64,000 bases of DNA from contig BSBN01001484.1 of assembly GCA_027924645.1 (NCBI GenBank), forward strand, positions 1,364,001 to 1,428,000, in the 5' to 3' direction. The first letter of the stretch is position 1. Each line of letters starts with the position of its first letter. Source of the stretch: Cunninghamia lanceolata. Lineage: Eukaryota; Streptophyta; Pinopsida; Cupressales; Cupressaceae. The translations under genes were made by a program, and so were the position numbers. Shown here piece after piece: positions 20,849-33,355 of the stretch. Below the pieces are notes generated by a model. That model was not told the DNA's origin. It saw only the letters and a program-made list of their open reading frames with translations, and ran no database searches.

Positions 20849-23359
20849 TGTTGGTTTTTCTTCTGAATCAGCATTAGGGTTTGCCAGTTCTAATGCACAG
20901 GCAGATTCAGCCAACTGAATACAGGAGGTTGCGTGAGGTCCTCCCCTTCACTTCTGGTTCTGCCGCACCAAGGGGGGTGTCCCTATTTGATAAAAGTATG
21001 ACCTTGACTAGCTCAATGACAGAAAGATATAACTTGACAGCAACAGGCAGAATACTCTCATGTAAGGACCAAGATTTGTATAACAAATCATAAGGTTGGC
21101 AACATTCTTGGACATATATGTTTGGTTGGGTATGAGAGTACGCAGGGATCCTAATCCTACTCCTACAACTAATAGGTGGAAGGATGAAATGGTTTGATTT
21201 GATGTTTGGATGCAAACCTGGACTTGGTGTATAACCTCAACACAGAGCTAGATTGGTGCCTATCCAGGGCTTGGAGTCGGTAGACATACACCTGTGAATG
21301 ATCAGCATGAACAACTAAAACTAGATTTCAGGGGGATACATATGATACCTACCTTACAGATATCTCCCAATACAGAGTGTTAAGCTATCTATACTTATGG
21401 CATCCCTACTGCAGTATACCCTTCCCAATATTCAATCTAAAAACAATTTAATCTACCCCTTGAGCAGAAGTTAAAAGATTAAACACTCAACACAGAAATT
21501 CTATGTTCTAGAATCTCAGACATTCCTTGAATACCTAGACTCAGAAGAAAGATACATGCAAGACTGGAGACAGAATTAGCACAACACATGCAAACATAGC
21601 ATTATTCATATAAGATTGACCATGAAATTAGTGGATTCATGCAAAAATGTACAACAGGAGATACATAAACTCACAAGTTTTGCTGCATAGAGCAACCAAA
21701 ACCAGTTGTATCTTATTACAGAGCCCAAATGTCTAGTTTTCAACAACGTCAAAAATGGTAACACAGTCTGCCTATATTGGCCAGAAAGTGTACCTCACAG
21801 CAATTAATTACATGGATTTCAAAAATTCGCTAGATACAGATCACACAGGAAGAATGGCGCTCAGAAGTTATTGCTGCAGTAGACAAGGGAGGCCTCGAGC
21901 CCTGCGCCGCCATCTGAGAGTCTTCATCCATAAATCGGGCCACCTGATCATGTGTACCATTTCTCTTACCCCTGCTACAGTCGCCATTGATGGCTCAACC
22001 ACCTGCGGCCGCGTGAAAACTGTCGCTGCGTTCAAAAAGAAATTTCTCACTAAAATGCATTTTCTGAAGTTTCAAATGTGCAGGGAAATTAATCCCACAT
22101 TGGTGCTGCGGAGACTCCTTCAATAGTTTATAAACGGGGCCACAAACATAATAAGCGTCGAGCACTTTTGCCATGCTCGACACACGCCTCTTAGCCCAAA
22201 GCCCATCGCCCAGACCTAGGCCATCGGCTCACCCCACAAATCTCTCATCGATTTCAACGGTCTCACCGACCGCTACCTTCGCATTCCCCTTCATCAGCCA
22301 AAGAAAGACCATCAGGCCGATCCTCCAAACCTACGCCGATCTCATCAGTTACACCGATGAAGCCACCGCAATCCTTTGTCGGCCAGACTACTACCATCAG
22401 CCAACCAAAAAGCCTCCTTGCCGATAGGCAAAAGTCACACCGACGCTTACACTATATTCCTTGTCATCGGCCAGAGAAAGACCGTCGGGCTAACTTCCCA
22501 GACTCCCACCGAACATACACGTCTCCCCGATGGCCACCAAAACACACTACATTAGTGGTTACCAATCCACCCTCCTCCTCCATCGGTATGACCAAAAATT
22601 ATTGGGAAGACCAAAAATTACTACGCCGATAGATCAAAGTCTTGGCGACCACACATATGCCCAAATCCCCATTAGCCCGAGTAACGATATCGGCAGAGGC
22701 CAAAACCCCTCTGCCGATAGCAACAGTCCCACCGACGGTCTTTCTGTCTCCAAGACACACTCTCTCGTCACCCTGATATGTCAAACACCAACCTCACCAT
22801 CGGCCAGACTCCCAACTGTCGGCCTAGCATGAAATTCCCCTGCCGATGAAGAGTATTACACCGATGAACACCAAAAACATAAAGTGCTGAACTGTTGAAT
22901 CGTTGAACCACGAACCGGTTCAACCCGATGGTTCAACACAGAGGTTCAAACATCAAAAATAATACTCCATCTGCAAAACACTCTGGCTGAGAGCAAAAAA
23001 CTCAAAGCATCGAACTATTGAACCTTGAACCGTTGAAAAAAGGGTTCAAGCGGGAGGTTCAACGATACAATATTTGCGCAAGGCAAATGCATAATATGAA
23101 CCGCTAGAAGAGAAATGAACCATGAACCGCTGAACCATTGAACTTAGAGAAAAAAGGGTTCAAGTTCAAACTGATATGTCGAAGACACAAAAATGAACGC
23201 ATGCCGATGGAGAAAACACGAAGACCCCTCCTCAAGAAATGAGATGTAGATGCTGAAAAACACTGAAGGGGTGCCAAAACTTAGAACCTTTTGGATATTT
23301 TGGGATGGTGCCTGCATGAAAATTACTAAATTAACTAACAGTGAATTCAGGCACCAACA
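20849..23359. mobile_element. Solo LTR, 2,511 bp (family S, copy 1)
   Basis: Starts TGTTGG, ends CCAACA, and is flanked by GTCAC on both sides (20844-20848 and 23360-23364). It has no internal region, so it is a solo LTR left by LTR-LTR recombination. A second copy lies at 37582-39872 with a different duplication. Inside are a region dense in ATCGGCC/GCCGATG words (about 22190-22860) and a cluster of GGTTCAA/TTGAACC words (22885-23170). The protein frames across it are not shared well between copies. Element orientation is not determined. Confidence 0.92.
22885..23170. repeat. Cluster of GAACC/GGTTC words in solo LTR
   Basis: About 14 occurrences of GAACC or its complement GGTTC, mostly within TTGAACC/GGTTCAA and in both orientations. 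The other copy has about 15 (39340-39680). Confidence 0.8.
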
Positions 23360-23364
23360 GTCAC

Positions 23365-23989
23365 CTAGTCGGCAAATCGGGAAATATCCAAACTTTCAAA
23401 CTAGTTCGTCATTTACACACTTTCCCAACAACAAGTACTTAAAACACTTGTTTGTTTCAAACACTTTCTCCTATGCTCTTGTCAGTAAATCACCAAATAG
23501 AGAACCAACAAAAAACATATCTTTCAAACTTTAAACATTTTTTGAGACAGTCATTGTATCTTTGAAGTCTTTGTTGAAAGTACTTACCTTATCTCTTATG
23601 TGACCAATAAATTAGAGAATTCTGAAATTGGCGAACTAGTTCACATTTTGAACAATTTGCCAACTAAGGGCAAAACTAATGCCTTAGAGTCTTTTTCTTT
23701 CCTTCTACCTTAGAACATTTTTCTTCTATGCACTTCTCCTCTACTAGAGACACTCTAACAAACTCCTTTGACATCCAACTTTGACATCAATGACAATATA
23801 TCAACAAAGTGACATAGAGACACTCCTAACTTTATTTGGTATTCTTCCCATGCTAGAGGAAATAAACATTCTTGTGAAAAAATCCCAAGATAGAACGATG
23901 TATATTTCATAATATACTAAACTACATAAAATAATATGCATGACCCTTGATAATCTATATCTATTGGAGAAGTCATTTATAAGTCTAAT
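23365..23989. other. No gene recognised
   Basis: AT-rich unique-looking sequence; a possible last, weak 45-bp unit near 23366-23410. The word AACTAGTTC occurs twice (about 23401 and 23634). Nothing codes convincingly. Confidence 0.5.
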
Positions 23990-25600
23990 TTTTTTAGTTG
24001 ACACTTGATGACAAATGTGAATAATCCTACTAATTATTTATAGTTTAATGCAAATGAGGAGTTGTGTGTCTCTATACAGGGATATGAGACACCAATGCAA
24101 CATTTTACCAGGGTCAGGTGCACTATCAAAGAAGTACATGTTACAAGGGAAGATTTTGACAACATTGTTAATTCTGTAAGTACTACTTTAAAGGATATTG
24201 TGAAATCTCTTTCCTTAGAGATTAGAGATCGATTCCCTCACGATGAACTTCTTGAAGCCATGTCTTTTGTGTATCCTCAATATTGGGCTAACTGTCAACC
24301 TATTGATTTTCATAACAAGATAAAGACCTTGGTTAATTGATTTTTCCAAAAGTTCAGATATCAATAGACAATAAATAGAAGAAATTATAAATAAATCTAA
24401 GATTATGGAATTGTTAGGAATTTGCAGGTCTAATTAAACCAATTCCACATAACCCAATAGGAGAAACAAGATGCTGAAACAAACCATAATGCAAAGATCA
24501 AATGAACAAGGAACAAGGAACACAAGATATACCCTGGGAAAATCCTTTACAGGGAAAAACCCAGCCTCATCCACGCTCAAAATTATTCTTTAGCAATATG
24601 AAATTACAATACAATCCATGAGCCCCCATGAATACCTCTGAATCATCAAGCACCTCCAATGCAACCTCCATGTGTACAAGCATGAATCCACACATCACCT
24701 GCCATGCTTTACAATATGCACTTACAGGAGAGAACTCAATACAATAATAGCCTCTCACAAACCTCCAATCCACCTACAATGAAATAGCCAACATTACCCA
24801 AACCACTAACCATGTGCTTGCTTTTATAGACCAAGCTCACACAAATACAACTTGTGGTATTGGATAAAACCATGTGCCCCAAAAAACATGGTAACACAAA
24901 ACCATTAACTTATAAAACCACTTGACCCCACATTTAACTATTGGTACTAACTTTTCCCAATTAATCAAATAATACAAATAATAATTAATTACTCTATGTG
25001 TCCCACACACATAAAATAACTAACCCAATGTTACAATACAACTTATACAAGTGGTAACTGAATAAAATAGTACAATATTATGCAAGGTGTACAACATCTA
25101 TCCCAATAGGAATAATCAACCCATTTTGCAACATCAATGATGGAATAGTTCAAAATCATGGAGAGTCCCCATATAGATGGATCAATAACAAATCTTTGGG
25201 CAACCTTAAGTTAGAGTGAGATATTGTGTGATTCAATATTGGAATATTTCAAACTTGTTGATTTATGTCAAACCATGATATTTGGGTTAGTGGAGGATGA
25301 GAGAGTTTTTAGTGCATTGGGGTTCTTGAAATCAAAGATAAGAAACAAACTTGACAAGAATTTGGAAAATTGCTTGAGGTATGATATTCAAAGTTTTCCT
25401 TTTGAAAGGGCACTCACAATCTAGAGGTCCATATGTGAAAGAAGAGGGTTCTGCAACACTTCAAGCCATACTGATACACATGATAGTGAAACAATGAATA
25501 ACACATGTATTGGTAGTGAGGAGGTGCACTTAAGAGGACGTATGCACTTGCAGAGGGAAGAAAATGAAGACCAGGATCAGGATGGCTCTCAATCTTAGGG
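23990..25600 (+). pseudogene. hAT-like transposase or hAT-derived protein, C-terminal remnant, split by a solo LTR
   Basis: The left part (24062-24340) translates to GYETPMQHFTRV..., HDELLEAMSFVYPQYW, resembling the segment before the dimerisation region of hAT-derived proteins. The right part (25224-25424) carries EYFKLVDLC, VEDERVFSALGFLKSK and FPFERAL, the form of the hAT C-terminal dimerisation region. An acidic tail to a stop near 25599 follows after one in-frame TAG (25422-25424). Between them a 697-bp solo LTR is inserted. The N-terminal zinc finger and catalytic core are not visible. Family assignment rests on remembered motif shape. Confidence 0.5.
24412..25108. mobile_element. Solo LTR, 697 bp, copia-like
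   Basis: Starts TGTTAGG, ends CCCAATA (a decayed CCTAACA) and is flanked by GGAAT at 24407-24411 and 25109-25113. It shares with the copia-1 LTR a module AGATATAC...GGAAAA...AAAACCC. It interrupts the hAT-like remnant. Ends are inferred from the duplication, since no second copy is in the window. Confidence 0.65.
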
Positions 25601-26183
25601 TCAAAGTAAGCAGATGAATTGGCAAATGGAAGAGATTTAGCACTTACTAGGTATTTATAATGTATTTCATATTCAAAACTCCAAACTGTTGTTGATGATA
25701 TTTTATTTTTCTATTACTGAATAGTGAATCTTGAATCTTGATATACATTTTTCATTTTCCATTTTAAAGTTAATAGATTGACATACTACTATATTCCAAT
25801 GTTCCATTTTAGAATCTAAATTTTAAACATTGTTTCCAAATTTTATTTTATTTTAGCATCTAAATTTTACACATTTTTCAATTTCCATTTATAAATTAAC
25901 ATATTATTAGTAATTTCGTATTATTATTGTGTGATATTGATAAGTGTTACATGTTGATGTATTCAACTAAATGCATACTAACAACACTAACAATAGAATA
26001 TACAACATTAGCAAATGTTTAATATGTATCTAGAAACTAGAGCCTTCCTAACTTAAACAATTAAATATTACAGATAATTTGAACACAAAAATGAAAAAGA
26101 GTCTTATATTGATTTTCAAATGAAGGAATACAATGTACATAGAAGTATTATCAAATTAACAAATCATTCTATCAGCTTTTGTA
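25601..26183. other. AT-rich interval, no gene
   Basis: Runs of CATTTT/AAATTTT words repeated loosely (about 25740-25900); no coding or element ends seen. Confidence 0.5.
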
Positions 26184-27590
26184 GTTTACTTCACTTTTCA
26201 TCTGATGGAAGTGCAATCTGTTGTAACTCATAGTATTTGACTTGTAGATTTGTTAATAATCCATAGCTGATTGGTAACTTTAATGTATGAATCAAAGTCG
26301 CATTCGAGATTATCATTGGTTTGATGGAATCCAAAAAGTTTGCCTCAACTAGCTTATGAGGATCAGGTAATCGATCCAAATCTAACTTCATTTTATCCTC
26401 CATCTTCTTTTTGAGAGCACCCTTTCCAATGTATCGCTCTGTATTGTTAAAATCCCATGATAAACCAAGCTCTTTCAAGTATTCTACCTTTTTATGCAGC
26501 TTTCACAATTTTTTTCCAATCTGATCCAGAATTTCCTAGGCTTCACCTAGCTTAGTACACTTCTTAATGATAGATGATGTCTATATTGAGGCTTCAATTT
26601 GGTTGTCAATTCCTTTGGATGCCAATTCATTGTCACTGATTTTGTAGATTGTTTGCAAAATTTTCTTTGCAATTTTCTGACTTGAAGTCACCTTTTTGTT
26701 GTCTTGAATGTATCGTTTGAACTTCATATTCTATGTTAGACCATAAATCAATTCAAACAATATAGATAAATCATCAGTCCTCTACATTATTTCCTCCCAA
26801 ATATTTTGTATGATATGCCTTATTATTTTTATATAAAATTTAGATACTCTATTTTGGTAAGACTTTATTTCATTTTTTGCATTCCTCAGTTGTAGTTGTA
26901 GTTGTTTGGTGATTTTCCTCTCTTCCGCCATTTTTTTCCCACGATGTTGCCTTTTGTGCCTGTTTGTCTAGTTTGCCTTGTAATGTCTTTGCTAAGTCCT
27001 TGGCTTCCATCAACTTTTGTTGTAATTTTTTTGAATTGGCTCTTTCATTATCATAATTCTTTATGCTTTCATCTAACCTTTTCTTCAATTCATTCAATTC
27101 CACCTCTTTCTATTTATTCTCTTTGCTTCTAGATGTAGAGACAATTTGTTTTATCCTTTTCTCTAATTCATTGAGCTCTTGTTATCTTCTACTTTCCTCT
27201 TTGATTTCTCATTTTCTAAATATGCATGTAACTTTTCTATTTAATTTTGCAACCTATTTTTGTCTCTCTCTTGATTTAGCAATGATGTGTACACCACATC
27301 ATTGTTCCTTTTTGATACATTAATTTTGTCAGCATTTTTCATTCTAGAAATATCCATTTGGATAGTGCTCACTTCATAGTCAGAGTGTTGCATCTAATTC
27401 TTTGGTTTATTTTGAAATTTGGGTACAATAAACATGTACTCCATGGTTTCTGTATGTAGGTCATATGTAGGCAATACCTTGGTTCTTGCAGGCTCAAAAG
27501 TTACAACAAATGTACTCTCTAACACTTTCTTCTTGTGTCTTTTATATTTTTCTACTCTCTTAAAACTCAACTTTGTAATCAAAACCTGGG
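26184..27590 (-). pseudogene. Unidentified coiled-coil protein, decayed
   Basis: On the minus strand a nearly continuous protein can be followed from about 27590 to the stop near 26190, changing frame about twice (near 27190 and 26920) and broken by several TAG codons. The N-terminal part reads TKLSFKRVEKYKRHKKK and a YMFIVPKFQ block. The middle is highly charged heptad-like sequence (ELNELKKRLDESIKNY; QQKLMEAKDLAKTLQGKL). The C-terminal part contains LGLSWDFNNTERYIGKGALK and ends QQIALPSDEK. I do not recognise the family. It could be a host gene or a nonstandard element protein. Confidence 0.55.
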
Positions 27591-30058
27591 ACTGCTAATG
27601 CAATTGAATGCTTGAATGACGAAGGAGTAATTGTTTGAGGCTAAGGATTAGACATTCCTATCCCAGTCACACCAACTATAAAATCCCAAACTCCTTAATC
27701 CCCAAAAGAAATGTACTAATGCCAAATCAATTCATATAGAGGGACTGGAAATTTTGTCTAACAATTAATATGTATAAACAAGAAATGCAGATTCATAAAA
27801 ACTTTACTATTAGTTTCTAGAATTACTCGAGTAAAGGTCACCAAAGTTAGACAACTATAGATTAGTTGCTAATTAATCAAGATCTTAAATGATCACCAAT
27901 AATAATCTAAAGGGAAGACAATATAGACAATCTATTTAAAAAATCAACTCATACCTTATGTCCTTTGTTATACCTGACATGCATCTCTATCGACTTGATT
28001 TTGCTTCAATAACTTGTACTCTTACTATATGAATAACTAACACTGCACACATAAGTCAACATCATAGTATTTATAGAAACAAGGATTAGAAGACTAAGAC
28101 CTAAGGGCTAGACCTAATGCCTCAGGGATTCATCCCAGATGGCCTTGCCTATGTATGCGTAACACAGAGGCTTCATAGTTCGGTAACTTGAGTTAGACCC
28201 AACATACTCACGTGGCTTCCTAAAAGGATCTAGACATAGCATACGTTCTTCTCAATAAGTACAACAATAGGCACATCCCAATTTCTACTCCAAGGATTAT
28301 AACATAATTGAGATGTATAAGGGTCATTAGTGATGACTAACTCATCATAAAGTAATAACAAATAAACATAAGTTTCCATATACAAACACAACATGAGTAA
28401 TATAGGAAGAGATTCAACGTGATTGAACAAGTGGGTATGCAACCCTTTCTAGGGTCTAATTTCCCCAGATAGTTCTTCGTTGGCTGCCACTCACTCAGGT
28501 GAAATAGGGATGGAACTAATAAGACAAAGCAAACACCTAAAGTGGGTGTTTGATGCTTAGGTTTTGTTTATGTAATAGGGTTTACCTAAGATTTGTACGT
28601 CTAAGAAAATAATTATTGTTCACTTGGACTAAAGGGTTTGGTTTGGAAGATTTCTAAAAAAAATCAGGATCCTATGACTCCAAAGCACTTTTGATCATTT
28701 TAGTAAATACAACAAGTCTCAAGTAGACATCATGATAGTCTTCAAACCAAGGGACCTTATTAGCCATCTTCTTTTGCATAGTCTATGATAAATCATTCTC
28801 ACAGATTTTATTTTACATTAAGAAAAACATCACTTTCTACTAGATTTCAACAAATTAACAATTTTACCTTTTGCAATTCTATTCTAATGATTCAAGCATA
28901 ATGTCTAAAAGAGTAAAAATTTGCATTAGAAGCCCAAACATATTTCCCATTCATTCAATGAGTTAATTATGAACTCACAACCTATGTAAGCACATTACTA
29001 ATTATACTAATTTTTACTTTCTTATACAATGAGAGGAAGAAAGATTTAACTACAATTATTGATTGATACCTCCTGAAAGGTCTATTCCATATTCATAAAA
29101 TCATGAGGTAGAATTCCTACTATCTAAGAAATGTTCCAACTATGCCCTAGTTTGTCATTTGATAAATAACCTTAGTACTAAAATACATCAAAGGTATATG
29201 AGGCCTAATATGAAAACCAATTTCAACTCAACCAATTTCCCATCTCGAACATATAATATTATTCTATTAAAAGCATAAAAATTAAGTTGCAAGATAATTC
29301 ATTTGAGAATTTCCTAGCAGAATCCTTAAGCTCTAAATCTTATGTTTAAACATGTGTCATCACGAACCATTAATTGTTATTTAAGACATTAGACTTATAT
29401 CTTTATAATAAAAAAGATTAAATTAAAATAACAATATTCTCTATGGTAAACAACTTAAAAGAAAATATCGTTTACTATCTAATTAATTAAAGTAAATCTA
29501 TAATCTTCAAAGCTAATTTATTTTTACAAATATCAGATAAAGAAATTCTAATTATTATAAGCCAATAGGAATTGACTAACAAATCAATGATAGCTAAGAT
29601 AATTTGAGATAAGTATTAGCTACTACTAACCTATAATATTTTAAGAAATACAAATCTATAATTTAAATGAAAAAAAAGATCTTAATTGTAATTCAATCCC
29701 TCATAATTCGGTTTCTATATCTTAATTCTAGATCCTTATTAGAAGTCATACCTTATTACTAATTTCATATCTAAATTTCCTACATTATAATTTGAAATTA
29801 AATATGATCTTGTTGCTAAAAGGAAGTTTTAGTAAAATAGATATTGTGCATCCATCTAAACTTTATCAAAAGCATAAAGATTCTAATTATAGAACTCTTA
29901 AAATAAAAAGGAACTAAATTTCATTTAAACACCGTACGAAGATCTTTCTAAAAGATTTTCTATAATTAAAAAGCATGAAAAAAAAACTAAATTTCTTTTA
30001 ATCACCATATTAGAAATTTCAGCGAAGAGAATTAAATTGAATATCTAACTTGCTAATT
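27591..30058. other. About 2.5 kb without recognisable genes
   Basis: AT-rich with short spurious frames only. No element ends, tRNAs or coding similarity seen. Confidence 0.5.
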
Positions 30059-30073
30059 ATCCAAAACAACTAT
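30008..30073. repeat. ~65-bp repeat, left copy, at LINE insertion site
   Basis: From ATATTAGAAATT to the end of the LINE target duplication. A diverged second copy lies at 52464-52526 on the other side of the LINE, so the target probably held a two-unit tandem repeat before insertion. Confidence 0.65.
30059..30073. repeat. LINE target-site duplication, left copy
   Basis: ATCCAAAACAACTAT, repeated at 52452-52466 straight after the A tail (14 bases certain, the first A ambiguous with the tail). Confidence 0.85.
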
Positions 30074-30689
30074 GGACACTTCTCAAATTCATGTCATGAA
30101 CTTTGCATAGGTCATAAGGGAGGTGTAAAGAAATGGCTTACTACTGTGATTGGACTTTTGAGCATTCTTCAAATCCAAACCCTTTACAGACTGATAGATA
30201 CAGATCCTACAGGAGTGTGGTTTCGACAGGTGGTAAACAAAATTTTCTTGGGTGTTTAAGAACTTATCTGAATAGAGCCCCTTCTTGAGACAAGGTGCAA
30301 AAAATGAAGGTCAAATTTCTGGATCAGGTAATAAACCATTCTCTTTATGGAGGACAAAGAGCTCAAAGTACCAACCTCAGAAACTTAAGGCCACACATTC
30401 AGCCAAGAAACACTAGAAGAGACTGCACAATACATAAAGAGCCATTGAAATCTCAACATGAGGCTTTCAAAGATTATCAGGATAAGTGTCTGGTTCAAGA
30501 AAGACACTCCAAATACCACCTAGTTAAGTGGAAATCCTTCTTTAAATAGAGAAATCGGAGACATATGAGGTTGAATGGGAAAAGGAAGGACTGACACTCT
30601 TACCAACATTTGAGAAAGCTACCTCAAGAACCCTCAAGAGCTCCTTAGAGATAGGTTTGGGTGGCAAAACCTACCTATAAAATGGTGAT

Positions 30690-31218
30690 ATGAAAGGAGG
30701 ACAAAAAGCTTACAAGCGTCTCTCTCAGAAACAAAGGTTTAAAGTCAAGAGTCTCTATGTTGCGGGAAACGATGTTAATATGTAAGGTGTTGTCTCCCCA
30801 TTTTTCAGATGATGTTTTTGTTGGATGGTTTTCAAGGGAATGGCCAACTGTTAAGGAGTTTGGAGTGTTAGGAAATAGTTTCTTCTTCTTCTCTTTCTTC
30901 GACATGGCTAATAGAGATATAGTCTTGAGCAAAAAGTTGTGGAAATTTGAAAACACAGTTGTTTTCTGCCAAAAATGGAAACCCAACTTTGATGTTGGTA
31001 AGGAACATATACCAATCCTTCCTTTTTGGGTTCAACTCCCTTTCTTACCTATGGAATAAAGGGATCAAGAAACCTTGATGTGTATAGGAAATGCTCTAGG
31101 TATGTTTAAGGATCTAGAGATCTCCTCAGATCCTCTTCGGTCATCTTCTATAAGATTATGCATCTTTTTGGAGACAAAAGAACTCTTGACAAAGCATATA
31201 AATCTTGAGACTAATTAA
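30690..31218 (+). pseudogene. LINE ORF1, N-terminal DUF4283-like domain
   Basis: ORF1 of plant L1 elements encodes an RNA-binding protein of the ribonucleoprotein. The frame reads CKVLSPHFSDDVFVGWFSREWP, then VLSKKLWKFENTVVF, then LPFWVQLPFLPME followed by a stop and RDQETLMCIGNALGMF, which is the DUF4283 order (Trp-containing first half, then WVQLP..LP, then IG..LG). It is cut at 31218 by the gypsy-2 insertion and resumes at about 39895. The exact start codon is unclear. Confidence 0.75.
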
Positions 31219-32049
31219 TGCAAGAGCATCCCTGGCTCAAGAGAAATCTTGCATCAACCACAAACATTTGTATTTCAGTTTGGTTCTTTTCATTTTCTAG
31301 TACAGTTCAGTCAGTAGCAATTTCTGTATTTTGGTCTGCATTCTGCCGCAGTTTCATTTCAAACCTTGTGGAGCTAGATTAGCATCTAGACAACTTCATG
31401 CACATCATATCCAAATCTCAGATCATTTGAATCGGATACCAAAAAGTTATCACTATCAGAAGATTGACTATTTTCTGAAAACAAAGCATCTTGACAGTCT
31501 TAGATAACCAGCTAAAGGAGAAGACTTGTGGAGCATTTCATGACTTGTGGAGCTAAATGGCACATCATTCAATGTTGTTTGGTTCATGGCTGACCTTCCC
31601 TAAGATCTACATGCTATTCCATTCATTTGTAGAGGAGTTCTAAACAATTAGGTCTGACCTATCCATGTACACACATTACAACTCTTCGTTGGAGTTTGTG
31701 ATCTTCTTTGGTCGACATGGAGGAATATTATGTTGCAGAGATGATATATATTCATGTAATAGATGCCTAGGAAAGTAGTTGATCATTAGTTCATAGTTGG
31801 ATAGTTTGAATTCATTGCAAAAGAGCTTCAAAGCTAAATTTTGTGCATATTCTACAATTTTGTAATTAGGCCTGTGAGCCCTAATTGTAAGCACACATGT
31901 TGCCAACTAGTTTGTATTTGAATTCTATGACATACTCAATGATTGAATCTACATTTTCTTCATATCTTTGATTTGTTTTCATTGTGTTTAATCTAGCTGC
32001 ATGGCTTGGACAGTTCACTTTGTGGACCCTCCTAACCGTGACTCCACCA
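31219..32049 (+). repeat. Left LTR of gypsy-2
   Basis: 831 bp, begins TGCAAGAGCATCCC and ends CTCCACCA. It aligns along its length with 36786-37581 plus 39878-39894. The true start could be slightly upstream in the right copy, so the left one may be trimmed. Confidence 0.8.
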
Positions 32050-32051
32050 AG

Positions 32052-32064
32052 TGGTATTAGAGTG
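32052..32064 (+). other. Primer-binding site of gypsy-2, mutated
   Basis: TGGTATTAGAG in place of TGGTATCAGAG: one C-to-T change, two bases from the LTR end. Confidence 0.85.
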
Positions 32065-32096
32065 AAGTTGGCAAAGGAATTCCATAAGATCTTATT

Positions 32097-33355
32097 GTGA
32101 ACAAATCACCGAATATGAGGCAGGTTACTTGTGTTATCAACCGATCACCGATTGTGAGGCAATTGTCACCTTGTAGCTCGATCACCAAATTTGAGGCAGT
32201 TGACATTGTTGGTACAATGGTTGGAAGAATGGATGAGATGATGGAGATGATGAAAACAATGCGAGTTCACTTGGATGCTATTGAGGAAGATCACAGAAGA
32301 GGATTGACACCTCAACCTAATGTTGAAAGTGATGATGATGAAGAATTTCAATCTGATGATCAAAATGAAGTAACCCTAGGAGATGAAGAATCAGATCAAG
32401 TCAAGATGTTGTGAGCTATTTCAAAGATTGGGAAAAGACCTAGACTTGATGTATTGAACTATATTGGCAATTTGAATCCTGAAGAGTTGATTGACTGGAT
32501 AAATGACCTAGAAGAATACTTTGAGTATGAAGAAATTGAAGATCCAGAGAATGTGAAATTTGCAAAGACAAAGTTGAAAGGACATGCTGCTATATGGTGG
32601 AAAGAAGTTCAGTTGGATAGAAATAGAAGAGGAAAAGATAAGATTACAAAGTGGGACAAAATGGTGACAAAGTTGAAGAATCAGTTTATACCTTCTTACT
32701 ATGAGTTGGAACTGTTGACGAGATTGCAAAACTTGAGGCAAAAGTAGAAATCTATGAAGGAGTATACTAAAGAATTTCATCAGATGATCATAAGGACAGG
32801 ACATAGTGAAGCAAGCAAGGAGAAAGTGGCTAGATACATCAAAGGACTGAGATTGAACATTCAAGAAGAACTGAGTTTGGTGAGGATGACAACATTGGAA
32901 GAACCATATCAATTTGCCCTGAAAGTTGAAGAAAAGTTGAACAAGAGGCATGATCAAAGACAAAGAGGTAGAGGAGGTAAATTTTTGAGAGGTAGAACAT
33001 TTTCCAGAGAAGAGAGATTATATGCAGAGTAGAACAAACAAGAGAACACATTCAAAAGGGAAGACAAAGATAACAATGCATACCAGAGAGATGACAAAAC
33101 TTTCTACCACAGAGGAAACCCTAGTCCATATTAGAGTGAAGGATATAGAAGAGAAGGAAGAGGACCGTATAGGAGAACATTTACAAGAACCTATTTCAAG
33201 TGTGGAGGTGAAGGACATAGAGCATTTGAATGTAATCAAGCAAGTACAAGCAAGAAGACAAAGAACAATGGAAGAGCACCCTATGTGGAAGAAGAACCTA
33301 TTGGATCACCTAGTTCAGTTGCTAAACCTGAGAAAGGAGAATCACTTGTCATGAG
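32097..33355 (+). pseudogene. gypsy-2 gag
   Basis: Follows one frame (0) from about 32097: GRMDEMMEMMKTMRVHLDAIEE, LNPEELIDWINDLEEYFEYEE, FAKTKLKGHAAIWWKEVQ, EFHQMIIRTGHSEAS, an Arg-rich stretch and a zinc knuckle FKCGGEGHRAFEC whose first Cys is Tyr. In-frame stops include TGA at about 32412 and TAGs at about 32745 and 33030, each compatible with Arg or Gln. Confidence 0.85.

Noticed and set aside
28230..28442. Short minus-strand frame in the 27.6-30 kb interval
   Set aside because: No motif, AT-rich, chance length.
32508..32963. Minus-strand 151-codon frame opposite gypsy-2 gag
   Set aside because: Hydrophobic low-complexity shadow of the Lys/Glu-rich gag coding strand.
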